Shown piece by piece: positions 18,167 through 25,883 of a DNA stretch of 64,000 nt. Source of the DNA: Cognataquiflexum nitidum. Lineage in GTDB: Bacteria > Bacteroidota > Bacteroidia > Cytophagales > Cyclobacteriaceae. Below the pieces are notes generated by a model that made no database searches, was not told the origin of the DNA, and saw only the letters and a list, made by a program, of their open reading frames with translations. The DNA lies in contig NZ_JAKZAM010000030.1 of assembly GCF_022538055.1 (NCBI RefSeq), positions 1-64,000 of the forward strand, given 5' to 3'. How positions within the stretch are numbered: the first letter of the stretch is position 1; each line of letters begins with the position of its first letter. A program made the position numbers and the translations under genes.

Positions 18167-19254
18167 AAAAGATATATCTAACCGGACTTTTTTTCTTTGC
18201 CCTGGCTTTTAACATTTCCGCACAAAACTTCAAAACGGAAAACCTGATCTTTATTACCCTTGATGGTCTGAGATGGCAGGAGGTATTTTCAGGCGCAGAC
18301 TCTCTTTTGGTAGTAGATACTAAATATGCACAGGATCCTGAAAAACTCACAAAAGCCTTTTGGCACCTTGACCCAAAACTCCGAAGGGAGTTGTTGATGC
18401 CGTTCTTTTGGGATGTCATCGCAAAAGAAGGTCAACTACATGGCAACAGAAAATATGGCAGCAAAGTGAATGACAAAAACAGGATGGTTTTTTCCAAACC
18501 CTGCTACAATGAGATTTTTGCCGGATATCCTGACGATGAGCGCATCAACAGCAACAGTCAAGAGAATAACCCAAATCCAAATTTCTTGGAATTCCTTCAG
18601 AAGCAGCAAGGTTTTGAAAACAGTATTGCAGCTTTTGCATCTTGGGATGTTTTTCCTGCTATCCTCAATAGAGACAGAAATGGATTGAAACTGAATGCGG
18701 GATTTGAAAAAGCCCAAGGTGAAGGTTTGACTGAAATTGAGACATTCCTAAACCGTGCACAAGACGAGATACGTGGTCCTTGGGGCGGCGTTAGATTGGA
18801 CTTTTTCACCCACCACTTTGCGATGGAGGAATTGAAAACCAGAAAGCCAAAAGTCCTTTATATCGGATATGGCGAGACAGACGACTACAGTCACGACGAC
18901 AGGTACGACCAATACTTGCTCTCCGCAAGACAGACAGATGCGTACATCCGTGAGATCTGGGATTTTGTCCAAAATGATCCACAATACAAAGGTAAAACCA
19001 CTATGGTTATCATGACTGATCATGGGCGCGGGGTATATCCAAAAGTCAATTGGAAAAGCCATTCTGTCAATACCCCTAATTCGGACGAAATCTGGATTGC
19101 AGCCATTGGACCTGATACCCCGGCTTTGGGTGAAGTGAAAAAAGAAGACCAAACCTATGCCATGCAAGTGGCTCGAACAATGGTTGAATTATTGGGATTC
19201 CAATATCCTGTGGCAAAAGCAGGCAATGTCATTCCTGCAATTATGGGGAAATGA
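18163..19254 (+). CDS. Alkaline-phosphatase-superfamily phosphoesterase, exported
   Basis: A 363-residue protein with signal peptide MKKIYLTGLFFFALAFNISA. The fold signature begins IFITLDGLRWQEVFSGAD, where Asp of LDG is a metal ligand, and continues with YIGYGETDDYSHDDRYDQY and MTDHGRG, further metal ligands, as in type I phosphodiesterases and sulfatase-like enzymes. It probably removes phosphate from organic monoesters or diesters in the periplasm, for example phosphocholine or glycerophosphodiesters released by the upstream phospholipase C. It starts inside the stop codon of that gene (4-bp overlap) and itself overlaps the next gene by 4 bases. A sulfatase activity cannot be excluded, but no Cys/Ser-x-Pro-x-Arg sulfatase motif is seen. 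Confidence 0.8.
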   Translation: MKKIYLTGLFFFALAFNISAQNFKTENLIFITLDGLRWQEVFSGADSLLVVDTKYAQDPEKLTKAFWHLDPKLRRELLMPFFWDVIAKEGQLHGNRKYGSKVNDKNRMVFSKPCYNEIFAGYPDDERINSNSQENNPNPNFLEFLQKQQGFENSIAAFASWDVFPAILNRDRNGLKLNAGFEKAQGEGLTEIETFLNRAQDEIRGPWGGVRLDFFTHHFAMEELKTRKPKVLYIGYGETDDYSHDDRYDQYLLSARQTDAYIREIWDFVQNDPQYKGKTTMVIMTDHGRGVYPKVNWKSHSVNTPNSDEIWIAAIGPDTPALGEVKKEDQTYAMQVARTMVELLGFQYPVAKAGNVIPAIMGK

Positions 19255-20903
19255 CACTTAAGGTTTTCATCGTCTTCCTTGTTTTGAGTGGATGCCATCC
19301 AAAAGAGCAGGAAATAAAACCGACTTTTTCTTCCTCTTTCATGTCCTATCGGAAAGACAAGCAGATGGGTTCTATTTGGGATTTTGTACCAAAAGAAGAA
19401 ATCCATGAATTGTCCTTTGGTTGGGAATACCATGGTTGGGATACTTTGAGGGGAACAGTGGCTATTTTCCCTGATTTGGAATTGGGTACTGAAGTAAATC
19501 TACCTCACCGCATACCTAATCCCAATACCAACATCTGGTATTCGGGAGAATTTGAACTTGAAAATGGGATTTTGGCCGTGAAAGCGGATGATGGTCAGCA
19601 GGTTTGGGTAGAAGGAAATCCTATCTTTCCCGACCAAGACCACGTCTACCAAATCCCAAAAACCAAAGGACAGATTACCATCAGGGTAATAAACAATGCC
19701 GTGGCCGGCGGTCTGAAAGAAGTTAATTGGATTCCTATTGTAGTTTGGGAAAAAGCCAAAATGGATTTTACAGAGGAAATGCAGCGAAAATTATTTGAAG
19801 CGAAATCCCAACTAAAAATGGTTGATTTTGCTTCCAATAATTTCAAAGAATTCCCTATTTGGTTTTCAGATCCGGTCATTTTACCATTTGGCAAAGACGA
19901 TTATCTGATCCGATGGACTGGGGAAAAAGGACACGAATCATGGCTGTATTTTGGTCCTGACTCCACAGACATGCATTTTTCAACTATAGCAACAGTAACA
20001 AAGGGTACTTATTCTGCTTTTCTACCCAAAAAGAAAGCCCAGTTTTTCAGGTTTGAAATGTCCAAAACCCAATCTCCTGTTTTCGCTGCTCCTACAAAGG
20101 AATCAAAATCCCAAATAAACTTTGCCCTTTGGGCTGACAGTCAAGGCGGATGGGCAGAATTTGAAAGTATTCTTCAGCAGGTAAGGGGAAAAAATCCTGA
20201 TTTTACCATAGGAATCGGGGATTTGGTGGGAAATGGAAGACTGGAAAGTGAATACCAAAAATTGCTTCAATACCTCTCCCCTATTGCAGTTCCCCATTAT
20301 TTGCTGCCTGGAAACCATGATTATGACGGTTCATACCAAACATGGATTCCCGGATCCTTCCGAAAAGTGCTCAAAACCGAAAGCCAAAAAAACTACTTTT
20401 CATGGCAAGATGGACCCTGCGCTTTTATTGCATTGGACCCAAACGAAAACTTTCCTGTCGGGATTCCAGCCAATACGGAGCAATACGAATGGTTTCATCA
20501 AGAAATCAAATCTAAAAAATGGAATGATGCTGCCTGGAAAATCATATTGGTTCATCAGCCCCCATTCAGTCAAGGTTGGATGGGGTATCATGGGGAGAAA
20601 AGTATGGAGAATCTATTAAGGCCTGTGTGGGAATCCGGCTTGGCCGATTTGGTGGTTTCAGGCCATACCCATGATTACGAAAGGTTGATCTTGGATCATC
20701 AAAAAGGAAAAACTGCTTTTTTGATCATTGGCGGCGCGGGCGGTGGCTTAGAACCTGAAGACAAAAAAGAAGATCATCCGATGATGGACAAGCTCATTCG
20801 TGAGCATCATTTTGGTTGGATTGAGGCTACAAACAAAAGACTTGAATTCAAAGCCCTCAACCAATCCGGAAAAGTGATCGACTCTTTTTCGTTAGAGAAA
20901 TAA
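19251..20903 (+). CDS. Metallophosphoesterase lipoprotein (calcineurin-like / purple acid phosphatase type)
   Basis: A 550-residue protein. A short lipoprotein signal ends LSGC with the lipid-modified Cys at residue 15. The first 280 residues are beta-rich without a recognised enzyme motif. The catalytic part (about 285-540) contains the dimetal set ADSQGG, GDLVGNG, GNHDYDG, LVHQPPFSQGW and SGHTHDYER. This identifies a calcineurin-like phosphoesterase resembling purple acid phosphatases. It is the last gene of the three-enzyme unit and starts within the stop codon of the previous gene. It probably releases Pi from organic phosphates at the outer membrane. It converges with the PhnZ-like gene one base away, with no hairpin between them. 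Confidence 0.85.
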   Translation: MTLKVFIVFLVLSGCHPKEQEIKPTFSSSFMSYRKDKQMGSIWDFVPKEEIHELSFGWEYHGWDTLRGTVAIFPDLELGTEVNLPHRIPNPNTNIWYSGEFELENGILAVKADDGQQVWVEGNPIFPDQDHVYQIPKTKGQITIRVINNAVAGGLKEVNWIPIVVWEKAKMDFTEEMQRKLFEAKSQLKMVDFASNNFKEFPIWFSDPVILPFGKDDYLIRWTGEKGHESWLYFGPDSTDMHFSTIATVTKGTYSAFLPKKKAQFFRFEMSKTQSPVFAAPTKESKSQINFALWADSQGGWAEFESILQQVRGKNPDFTIGIGDLVGNGRLESEYQKLLQYLSPIAVPHYLLPGNHDYDGSYQTWIPGSFRKVLKTESQKNYFSWQDGPCAFIALDPNENFPVGIPANTEQYEWFHQEIKSKKWNDAAWKIILVHQPPFSQGWMGYHGEKSMENLLRPVWESGLADLVVSGHTHDYERLILDHQKGKTAFLIIGGAGGGLEPEDKKEDHPMMDKLIREHHFGWIEATNKRLEFKALNQSGKVIDSFSLEK

Positions 20904-20904
20904 G

Positions 20905-21474
20905 TCAATGGATCACCTTCAGCGCCAATTCTTTCAAATATTCCAAATCTGGAACCGGGATTTGTTCCTCTTTGGCCAATTCATCCCATGTTCTCATTTT
21001 GAGGGAAAGATCAAACAAAGGGTCCTTTTCAAAATTTTCGGCCTCCACGGAAGTCATGACACCACCTTGGTAACCCAAAGTCATCATACTTGCCTCAGAA
21101 AGTTTTTGAAGGTATTCAGGGTATTTGAACGTCAGGTAGCGCTTTGCCTGCACATGGTTTTCGACTAGTTTGGCTACTTTCTCAGGGAAACCAACCTCTC
21201 TCAAAAAGTCCGCACCGATCTCTTCATGCCGCTTGACACCAAAACCTCCCATATTTTCAAGCTTTCGGTCCATAGCAAATAAATGTCCCAAATCATGGAA
21301 AAAAGCTGCCAAAACTACTTCGTTTTCATAACCTTCTTTTTGGGCAAGTTGGGCGGATTGGCACATATGTTCAATCTGGGAAACGGGTTCACCTATATAA
21401 TCTGCATGACCAAATTTAACATACAAGTCAAAAACCCTATTGACTCTTTCTTCCTTGGAAAGGGAATCCTTCAT
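20905..21474 (-). CDS. PhnZ-type HD-domain phosphonate oxygenase
   Basis: A 189-residue HD protein of the group associated with phosphonate degradation. Residues line up by eye with those known in PhnZ: substrate-lid Tyr26 and Glu29 (in YIGEP), metal ligands His36, His60-Asp61 (FFHDLGH), His83, His107 and Asp164, and the substrate Lys111 (NHVQAKRYL). PhnZ is a mixed-valent diiron oxygenase that cleaves the C-P bond of 2-amino-1-hydroxyethylphosphonate to glycine and Pi. The usual partner PhnY, a 2-oxoglutarate oxygenase, is absent from the window. The gene is divergent from the PhnX-like cluster, with a possible Pho-box-like repeat upstream. The enzyme class is well supported; the exact substrate is inferred. 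Confidence 0.82.
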   Translation of the reverse strand: MKDSLSKEERVNRVFDLYVKFGHADYIGEPVSQIEHMCQSAQLAQKEGYENEVVLAAFFHDLGHLFAMDRKLENMGGFGVKRHEEIGADFLREVGFPEKVAKLVENHVQAKRYLTFKYPEYLQKLSEASMMTLGYQGGVMTSVEAENFEKDPLFDLSLKMRTWDELAKEEQIPVPDLEYLKELALKVIH

Positions 21475-21904
21475 TTTGTTGAATGTTTATAAATACTAAA
21501 TTAATCTATCTATTTTGATTCCAGACGAAAGTCAAATTAAGAAAAGGTTAAATAAAAAAATAAATGATTATCCGCTATTAGGTTAATATATTCCAAAAGG
21601 GTCAAAGATGTGTGGATAATCGACCACAGTCGATAGACGACAGTCCACAGCTGCTACCAAAAGACTTCATCCCAAGTTTTATTTTGAGAGTGGCATGAAA
21701 GCGAAAAAACATAATTAAATGATTGATTAAGGCTAAATCACCAACAGAAATTTGAATGATAACACAATAGTAACTGCATATTTTTTGACAAATAAAGGCA
21801 CAAGGTTTATTTTTGCTAAACTTATGTTTGTTTGTAACCATAAAAAATAAGGAAGGATAACTCCCTTTTTCTCACTTTATATTTCAAGTCCAACAATATT
21901 TCTC
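21475..21904. other. Divergent intergenic region of the phosphonate cluster
   Basis: It separates the minus-strand PhnZ-like gene from the plus-strand PhnX-like gene. On the minus strand, TTAACC (21551-21546) and TTAATT (21540-21535) sit 11 bp apart with a weaker TTCGTC (21529-21524) in the same register, echoing the repeats before the SusC gene. A dispersed short repeat (CGACCACAGTCGATAGACG) occupies about 21616-21653. No gene is seen. Confidence 0.4.
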
Positions 21905-22600
21905 ATGAAAAAATCCATCAAACTCGCTGTTTTTGACATTGCCGGAACTACCATCAAGGACAACAGCAACGTTGCAGGTTCATTCCAGCATGCTTTTCTC
22001 AATCATGGATTTGAAAATGTAACTCTTGCAGAAGCGAATGAAAAAATGGGATACCCAAAACCTTTGGCTATACAGGCAATTCTTTCCAATCATATAAGCG
22101 ACAAAGCGCATATTACTGCAGACCTCATCGGTGCCATACACGAGGATTTTGTCCAAAACATGATCGACTATTACCGCACCACTACAGGGATTGCACCGAT
22201 GGATGATGCGGAGTCTGTTTTCGAATCACTTCAGGACTTGGGGATAAAAGTCGGGTTGGACACGGGTTTTAGTAGGGACATCACAGATGTGATTTTGGAA
22301 AGAGTAGGATGGCAAAAATCTACTCTAATCGACATCACTATATGCAGCGATGAAGTGGAAAGAGGCAGACCCTATCCTGATATGATCCAAGTGATGATGG
22401 ATAGATTCGGGATTACAGACCCCAAGGAAGTCATCAAAATTGGGGATACCGAAGTGGATGTCAATGAGGGTCACAATGCGGGTTGTTTGATGAGTATTGC
22501 CGTTACCACAGGAGCTTTTTCGGAAGAAGAACTTTTGAAGCATCACCCTACCCACATCGTGAATTCATTGACAGAAATCCTGGACTTGATCGATCAATAA
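21905..22600 (+). CDS. PhnX-like HAD hydrolase (phosphonatase-like)
   Basis: A 231-residue HAD-superfamily protein. Motif I is FDIAGTT with nucleophile Asp11, and Ala13 in place of the usual second Asp as in phosphonatases. Motif II lies in GLDTGFSRD, motif III in RGRPYPDM, and motif IV is KIGDTEVDVNEG. In the cap, Lys52 (MGYPK) aligns by eye with the Schiff-base lysine of phosphonoacetaldehyde hydrolase. PhnX converts phosphonoacetaldehyde to acetaldehyde and Pi. The following transporter, FAD oxidoreductase and regulator lie on the same strand. The protein is shorter than classical PhnX, so the PhnX-like subgroup is the safer name, and substrate is inferred from context. Confidence 0.82.
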   Translation: MKKSIKLAVFDIAGTTIKDNSNVAGSFQHAFLNHGFENVTLAEANEKMGYPKPLAIQAILSNHISDKAHITADLIGAIHEDFVQNMIDYYRTTTGIAPMDDAESVFESLQDLGIKVGLDTGFSRDITDVILERVGWQKSTLIDITICSDEVERGRPYPDMIQVMMDRFGITDPKEVIKIGDTEVDVNEGHNAGCLMSIAVTTGAFSEEELLKHHPTHIVNSLTEILDLIDQ

Positions 22601-22612
22601 TCTAGACAAAAA

Positions 22613-22641
22613 CCCTCCAAGGGTTCAGAACCTTTGGAGGG
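22613..22641. terminator. Hairpin between the PhnX-like and transporter genes
   Basis: CCCTCCAAGGGTTC pairs with GAACCTTTGGAGGG with one bulge. The T-run is on the minus-strand side (TTTTTGTC), with only CTTCC on the plus side, so it may act as a mRNA-stabilising or weak terminator structure rather than a full plus-strand terminator. Confidence 0.5.
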
Positions 22642-22677
22642 CTTCCTAGAAAACCACTAAGACTTCTTTTTTCTCCC

Positions 22678-24000
22678 ATGCTGCAGCTTCCTTTTGTCTC
22701 AAATAAACTTGCCCAAAGCAGCAATTTCAGCATGAGTTTGTTTGCTGCGGTAATGGCTTTTTTGACCTACAGCAGCATGTATGCTTTCAGAAAACCTTTT
22801 GCTGCGGCGACTTTTGAGGGGGAGTTATTTATGGGAATGGACCTGAAAGTCTGGTTGATATTGGCGCAGACATTTGGTTACATGGCGAGTAAATTCTATG
22901 GCATCAAAATCATCTCAGAACTCAAACCCGAAAAACGGGCGGTTTTGATCTTAACTTTGATCGGCATTTCATGGATGGGATTGTTGGGCTTTGCGGTACT
23001 ACCTGCACCTTTCAATATCCTTTGTTTTTTGGTCAATGGTTTTCCTTTGGGATTGATTTGGGGACTGGTTTTCCATTACCTGGAAGGGAGAAAATTTACC
23101 GAAATGATGGGGAGTATCTTGGCTGTCAGTTTTGTATTTTCCTCCGGATTGGTCAAAACAATCGGCAAGTACATCATGGACGAATGGCATATTTCCGAGC
23201 TTTGGATGCCATTTTGGACAGGTGGGATATTCATGCCTTTGCTTGTGATTTCGGTTATTTTGCTCAATCAGACTCCTCCACCTAATCAAAATGATGTGGC
23301 ACTTCGATCTGTCCGGACGCCAATGTCCATGAAAGAAAGAATGGATTTCTTCAATGCTTTCAAGCCGGGAATCGTCATTCTTGTCTTGGTCTATGTGGTG
23401 CTTACCGCGCTCCGTGATATCCGCGATAATTTTGCAGTGGAAATATGGGCAACAATGGGAATCAACGTCAATCCTGAGCTACTTACGCAAACAGAAATTC
23501 CAATTACCCTAATTCTTTTGGTAATGATGGCGATGTTGGTTTTGGTCAAAAACAACCAAAAGGCGCTGTTTCTGTATCATTGGATCATCATTGCCGGACT
23601 TGTCTTGACCGTCGGTGCTACCGTAATGCTGCAGGTGGGCCTTATTCCTCCCTTCCTTTGGGTGGTATTGACCGGCACAGGGATTTACATGGGCTACATT
23701 CCATTCAACTGTCTGTTGTTTGACAGGTTGATCGCTTCTTTCAAATCTGCAGGGAATGTTGGATTCCTGATGTACCTGGCAGACAGCTTCGGGTATTTGG
23801 GTTCGGTGGCAATCGTTACAGTCAAACAGTTTGGGATTTTGCAGAACATGAGTTGGCACCTTTTCTATACCCAAGGTATCTTGGTCATGCTGAGTATCGG
23901 GATAGGAATGATGCTTTTTACACTGTGGTATTTTAAAAGAAAAACAAAAACCTTCGAGTCGGGAATCGTTGAAAACATTTCTTTGGCTTCAAAAATATAA
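22678..24000 (+). CDS. MFS transporter of the OPA-like DUF5690 type, candidate phosphonate permease
   Basis: A 440-residue polytopic protein with about 12 hydrophobic segments. The first transmembrane region ends MYAFRKPFAAATF, which resembles the Y-x-x-R-K-x-F signature of organophosphate:phosphate antiporters (GlpT, UhpT) where the Arg binds the phosphate group. A second Arg-rich helix start, VVLTALRDIRDNFAVEIW, lies about where GlpT has its second phosphate-binding Arg. I recall the family as DUF5690, mainly in Bacteroidota. It lies between the PhnX-like hydrolase and the FAD oxidoreductase (3 bases between stop and next ATG), so import of an aminoethylphosphonate-like compound is the natural guess. 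Transport substrate is not shown by the sequence. Confidence 0.75.
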   Translation: MLQLPFVSNKLAQSSNFSMSLFAAVMAFLTYSSMYAFRKPFAAATFEGELFMGMDLKVWLILAQTFGYMASKFYGIKIISELKPEKRAVLILTLIGISWMGLLGFAVLPAPFNILCFLVNGFPLGLIWGLVFHYLEGRKFTEMMGSILAVSFVFSSGLVKTIGKYIMDEWHISELWMPFWTGGIFMPLLVISVILLNQTPPPNQNDVALRSVRTPMSMKERMDFFNAFKPGIVILVLVYVVLTALRDIRDNFAVEIWATMGINVNPELLTQTEIPITLILLVMMAMLVLVKNNQKALFLYHWIIIAGLVLTVGATVMLQVGLIPPFLWVVLTGTGIYMGYIPFNCLLFDRLIASFKSAGNVGFLMYLADSFGYLGSVAIVTVKQFGILQNMSWHLFYTQGILVMLSIGIGMMLFTLWYFKRKTKTFESGIVENISLASKI

Positions 24001-24003
24001 ACC

Positions 24004-25128
24004 ATGCAACCATCAGCAATCGTCATTGGCTCAGGAATCGTCGGATTGGCAGTCACAAGAGCACTTTCAAACAAAGGTTGGAAAGTCACCGTCATCGAAA
24101 GAAATCCCAAACCGGTTGGTGCATCCATCCGGAATTTTGGAATGGTATGGCCTGTGGGACAGGCTCAAGGTGAAACCTTTAACAGGGCGATGCGGTCAAG
24201 ATCGATTTGGCTTGAGATGAGCAAAAAAGCGAAATTCTGGGCGGAAGAAACCGGGTCATTACACCTTGCATATACCGACTTGGAAAATCAGGTGGTCGAA
24301 GAATATGTGGCTGCGATGCAGGGCATCAAATCAGCCTTTCATTTAAATCCCACACAGACCGCAGAGAAAAGTCAGGCGGCAATCTTAAATGGGCTCAAAG
24401 GTGCACTTTGGACAGAAGAAGAAGTGATAGTAGATCCCAGGGAAGCCATCTGGCAAACTGCTGCTTACTTGGAATCTTTAGAAAATGTAATCTTCGAATG
24501 GAATAAGGCAGTCACTGAAATCAACGGAAACAAAGTCAGTTCAGGAAACCAAACCTGGGAAGCAGATCAGGTTTTTGTATGTAGCGGCGCAGATTTTGAA
24601 ACTTTGTATCCCGAAATTTTTGATGCCACACCCATCACCAAATGTAAACTTCAGATGATGCGTCTTGCCAAGCAACCGGAGAATTGGCGCATCGGACCGC
24701 CTCTTTGTGCAGGTCTGAGCTTTATCCATTACAAAGGTTTTCATGTGGCACCTTCATTGGCCAAGCTCAAGAAGGTTTATGAGGAACAATATCCGGATTT
24801 ATTGGATTTGGGAATCCATGTGATGGTTTCCCAAAATGGAAATGGGCAACTGACCATCGGTGACAGCCACGAGTATGGAAGGCATTTGGATCCGTTTGAC
24901 AGGGAGGATATCAACAAAAAAATCACTGATTTTTTGAAGACTTTTGCGGCATTCAAGGACTGGACTATGGAATCTTCCTGGCATGGGATTTATCCCAAAA
25001 TGACCGATGGAGCAACTGAATTTATCCATAAGGTCAATCCTCAAGTCTGGATAGTCAATGGCATGGGTGGGGCAGGGATGACTTTGTCATTCGGACTCGG
25101 TGAAGAAGTGGTGGAGAAAATCAGCTAA
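24004..25128 (+). CDS. FAD-dependent oxidoreductase of a phosphonate-associated family
   Basis: A 374-residue DAO-type flavoenzyme. The N-terminal dinucleotide fold is VIGSGIVGLAVTRALSNKGW with the downstream acidic residue in VTVIERN, followed by the family segment ASIRNFGMVWPVGQ. The C-terminal GMGGAGMTLSFGLGEE closes the FAD site. From memory this matches the FAD-dependent group TIGR03364 that recurs next to phosphonatase genes and has been linked to oxidation of aminoethylphosphonate-type substrates. It probably oxidises an aminophosphonate to an aldehyde used by the PhnX-like hydrolase or PhnZ-like oxygenase. It follows the transporter by 3 bases, so the two are almost certainly cotranscribed. 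Confidence 0.8.
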   Translation: MQPSAIVIGSGIVGLAVTRALSNKGWKVTVIERNPKPVGASIRNFGMVWPVGQAQGETFNRAMRSRSIWLEMSKKAKFWAEETGSLHLAYTDLENQVVEEYVAAMQGIKSAFHLNPTQTAEKSQAAILNGLKGALWTEEEVIVDPREAIWQTAAYLESLENVIFEWNKAVTEINGNKVSSGNQTWEADQVFVCSGADFETLYPEIFDATPITKCKLQMMRLAKQPENWRIGPPLCAGLSFIHYKGFHVAPSLAKLKKVYEEQYPDLLDLGIHVMVSQNGNGQLTIGDSHEYGRHLDPFDREDINKKITDFLKTFAAFKDWTMESSWHGIYPKMTDGATEFIHKVNPQVWIVNGMGGAGMTLSFGLGEEVVEKIS

Positions 25129-25166
25129 GGACTAGGGTATATTTAGATATCCTGTTATTTTTCATC

Positions 25167-25745
25167 ATGGAAAACGAAATCTTGGTTCAGATCAGCCAAA
25201 AGATCAAAAGCATCAGAAAAGATAAGAACCTTACCATTCAGGAAATCGCCGAAAGAGCGGGCGTCACAAAGGGCTTGATATCCCAAATCGAAAATTCAAG
25301 AACGCTACCCTCTTTACTTGTCCTGATGCAGATTATCAGGGCACTTGAAGTTGACCTAAATTTCTTTTTCAATGACCTTAGTCTCGATGGTAGGGAAGCT
25401 CCGATTTTGGTCCTCAGAAAAGAAGAATACAGCAAATTCGAAAAAGAACCAGCCTCAGGCTATCAGTATGAGCGGATATTTACAAGAAAAATCAAATCCG
25501 GAGCAGTCGATTTTGTCCTGCTGGAAATCATGCCTGGTTCGGTCAGGAATTTTGTGACCACCGATGCGTTTGAATTCAAATATATCCTTCAGGGCACCGT
25601 CAAATACATTTTCCGTGATCAGACCGTCGAACTTTTTGAAGGAGATTCCATGCTTTTTGATGGACGATTGGAGCACAATCCTGTCAATGAAGGAAAGGAT
25701 ACTGTGAGGATGCTTGTGGTGTATTTCTTTGAAAATATGGAGTAA
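25167..25745 (+). CDS. XRE-family regulator with C-terminal cupin domain
   Basis: A 192-residue transcription factor. Residues about 9-65 form an HTH of the Cro/C1 type (IRKDKNLTIQEIAERAGVTK, then GLISQIENSRTLPSLLVLMQI). Residues about 105-190 are a cupin_2 beta-barrel (TTDAFEFKYILQGTVKYIF). Such regulators usually bind a small metabolite in the cupin and control the operon they end. It lies 38 bases after the FAD oxidoreductase on the same strand, so it is the likely local regulator of phosphonate catabolism. The effector is unknown. Confidence 0.85.
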   Translation: MENEILVQISQKIKSIRKDKNLTIQEIAERAGVTKGLISQIENSRTLPSLLVLMQIIRALEVDLNFFFNDLSLDGREAPILVLRKEEYSKFEKEPASGYQYERIFTRKIKSGAVDFVLLEIMPGSVRNFVTTDAFEFKYILQGTVKYIFRDQTVELFEGDSMLFDGRLEHNPVNEGKDTVRMLVVYFFENME

Positions 25746-25779
25746 GGGTGAAATCCAGATTTATTTTTATGGTTATCCC

Positions 25780-25860
25780 TGTCTTTGCCTGATAACAGAT
25801 ATTCCACTACAGTCAGGACGGAAGTCGGAAGACCGAAGTACCGTGAATTTAGTTTTTATG
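25780..25860. repeat. Partial copy of dispersed repeat R2
   Basis: It contains GACGGAAGTCGGAAGACCGA and CGTGAATTTA, shared with the R2 copy at 51961-52124 (CGAAGTCGGAAGACCGATTA..GCGTGAATTTAAG). Only the central part of the repeat is recognisable. Confidence 0.45.
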
Positions 25861-25883
25861 GCTTGATTGCATTGATTAACTTT

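Noticed and set aside
18163..19254. Sulfatase as the identity of the alkaline-phosphatase-superfamily protein
   Set aside because: No Cys/Ser-x-Pro-x-Arg maturation motif is present, and its coupling to phospholipase C favours a phosphoesterase.
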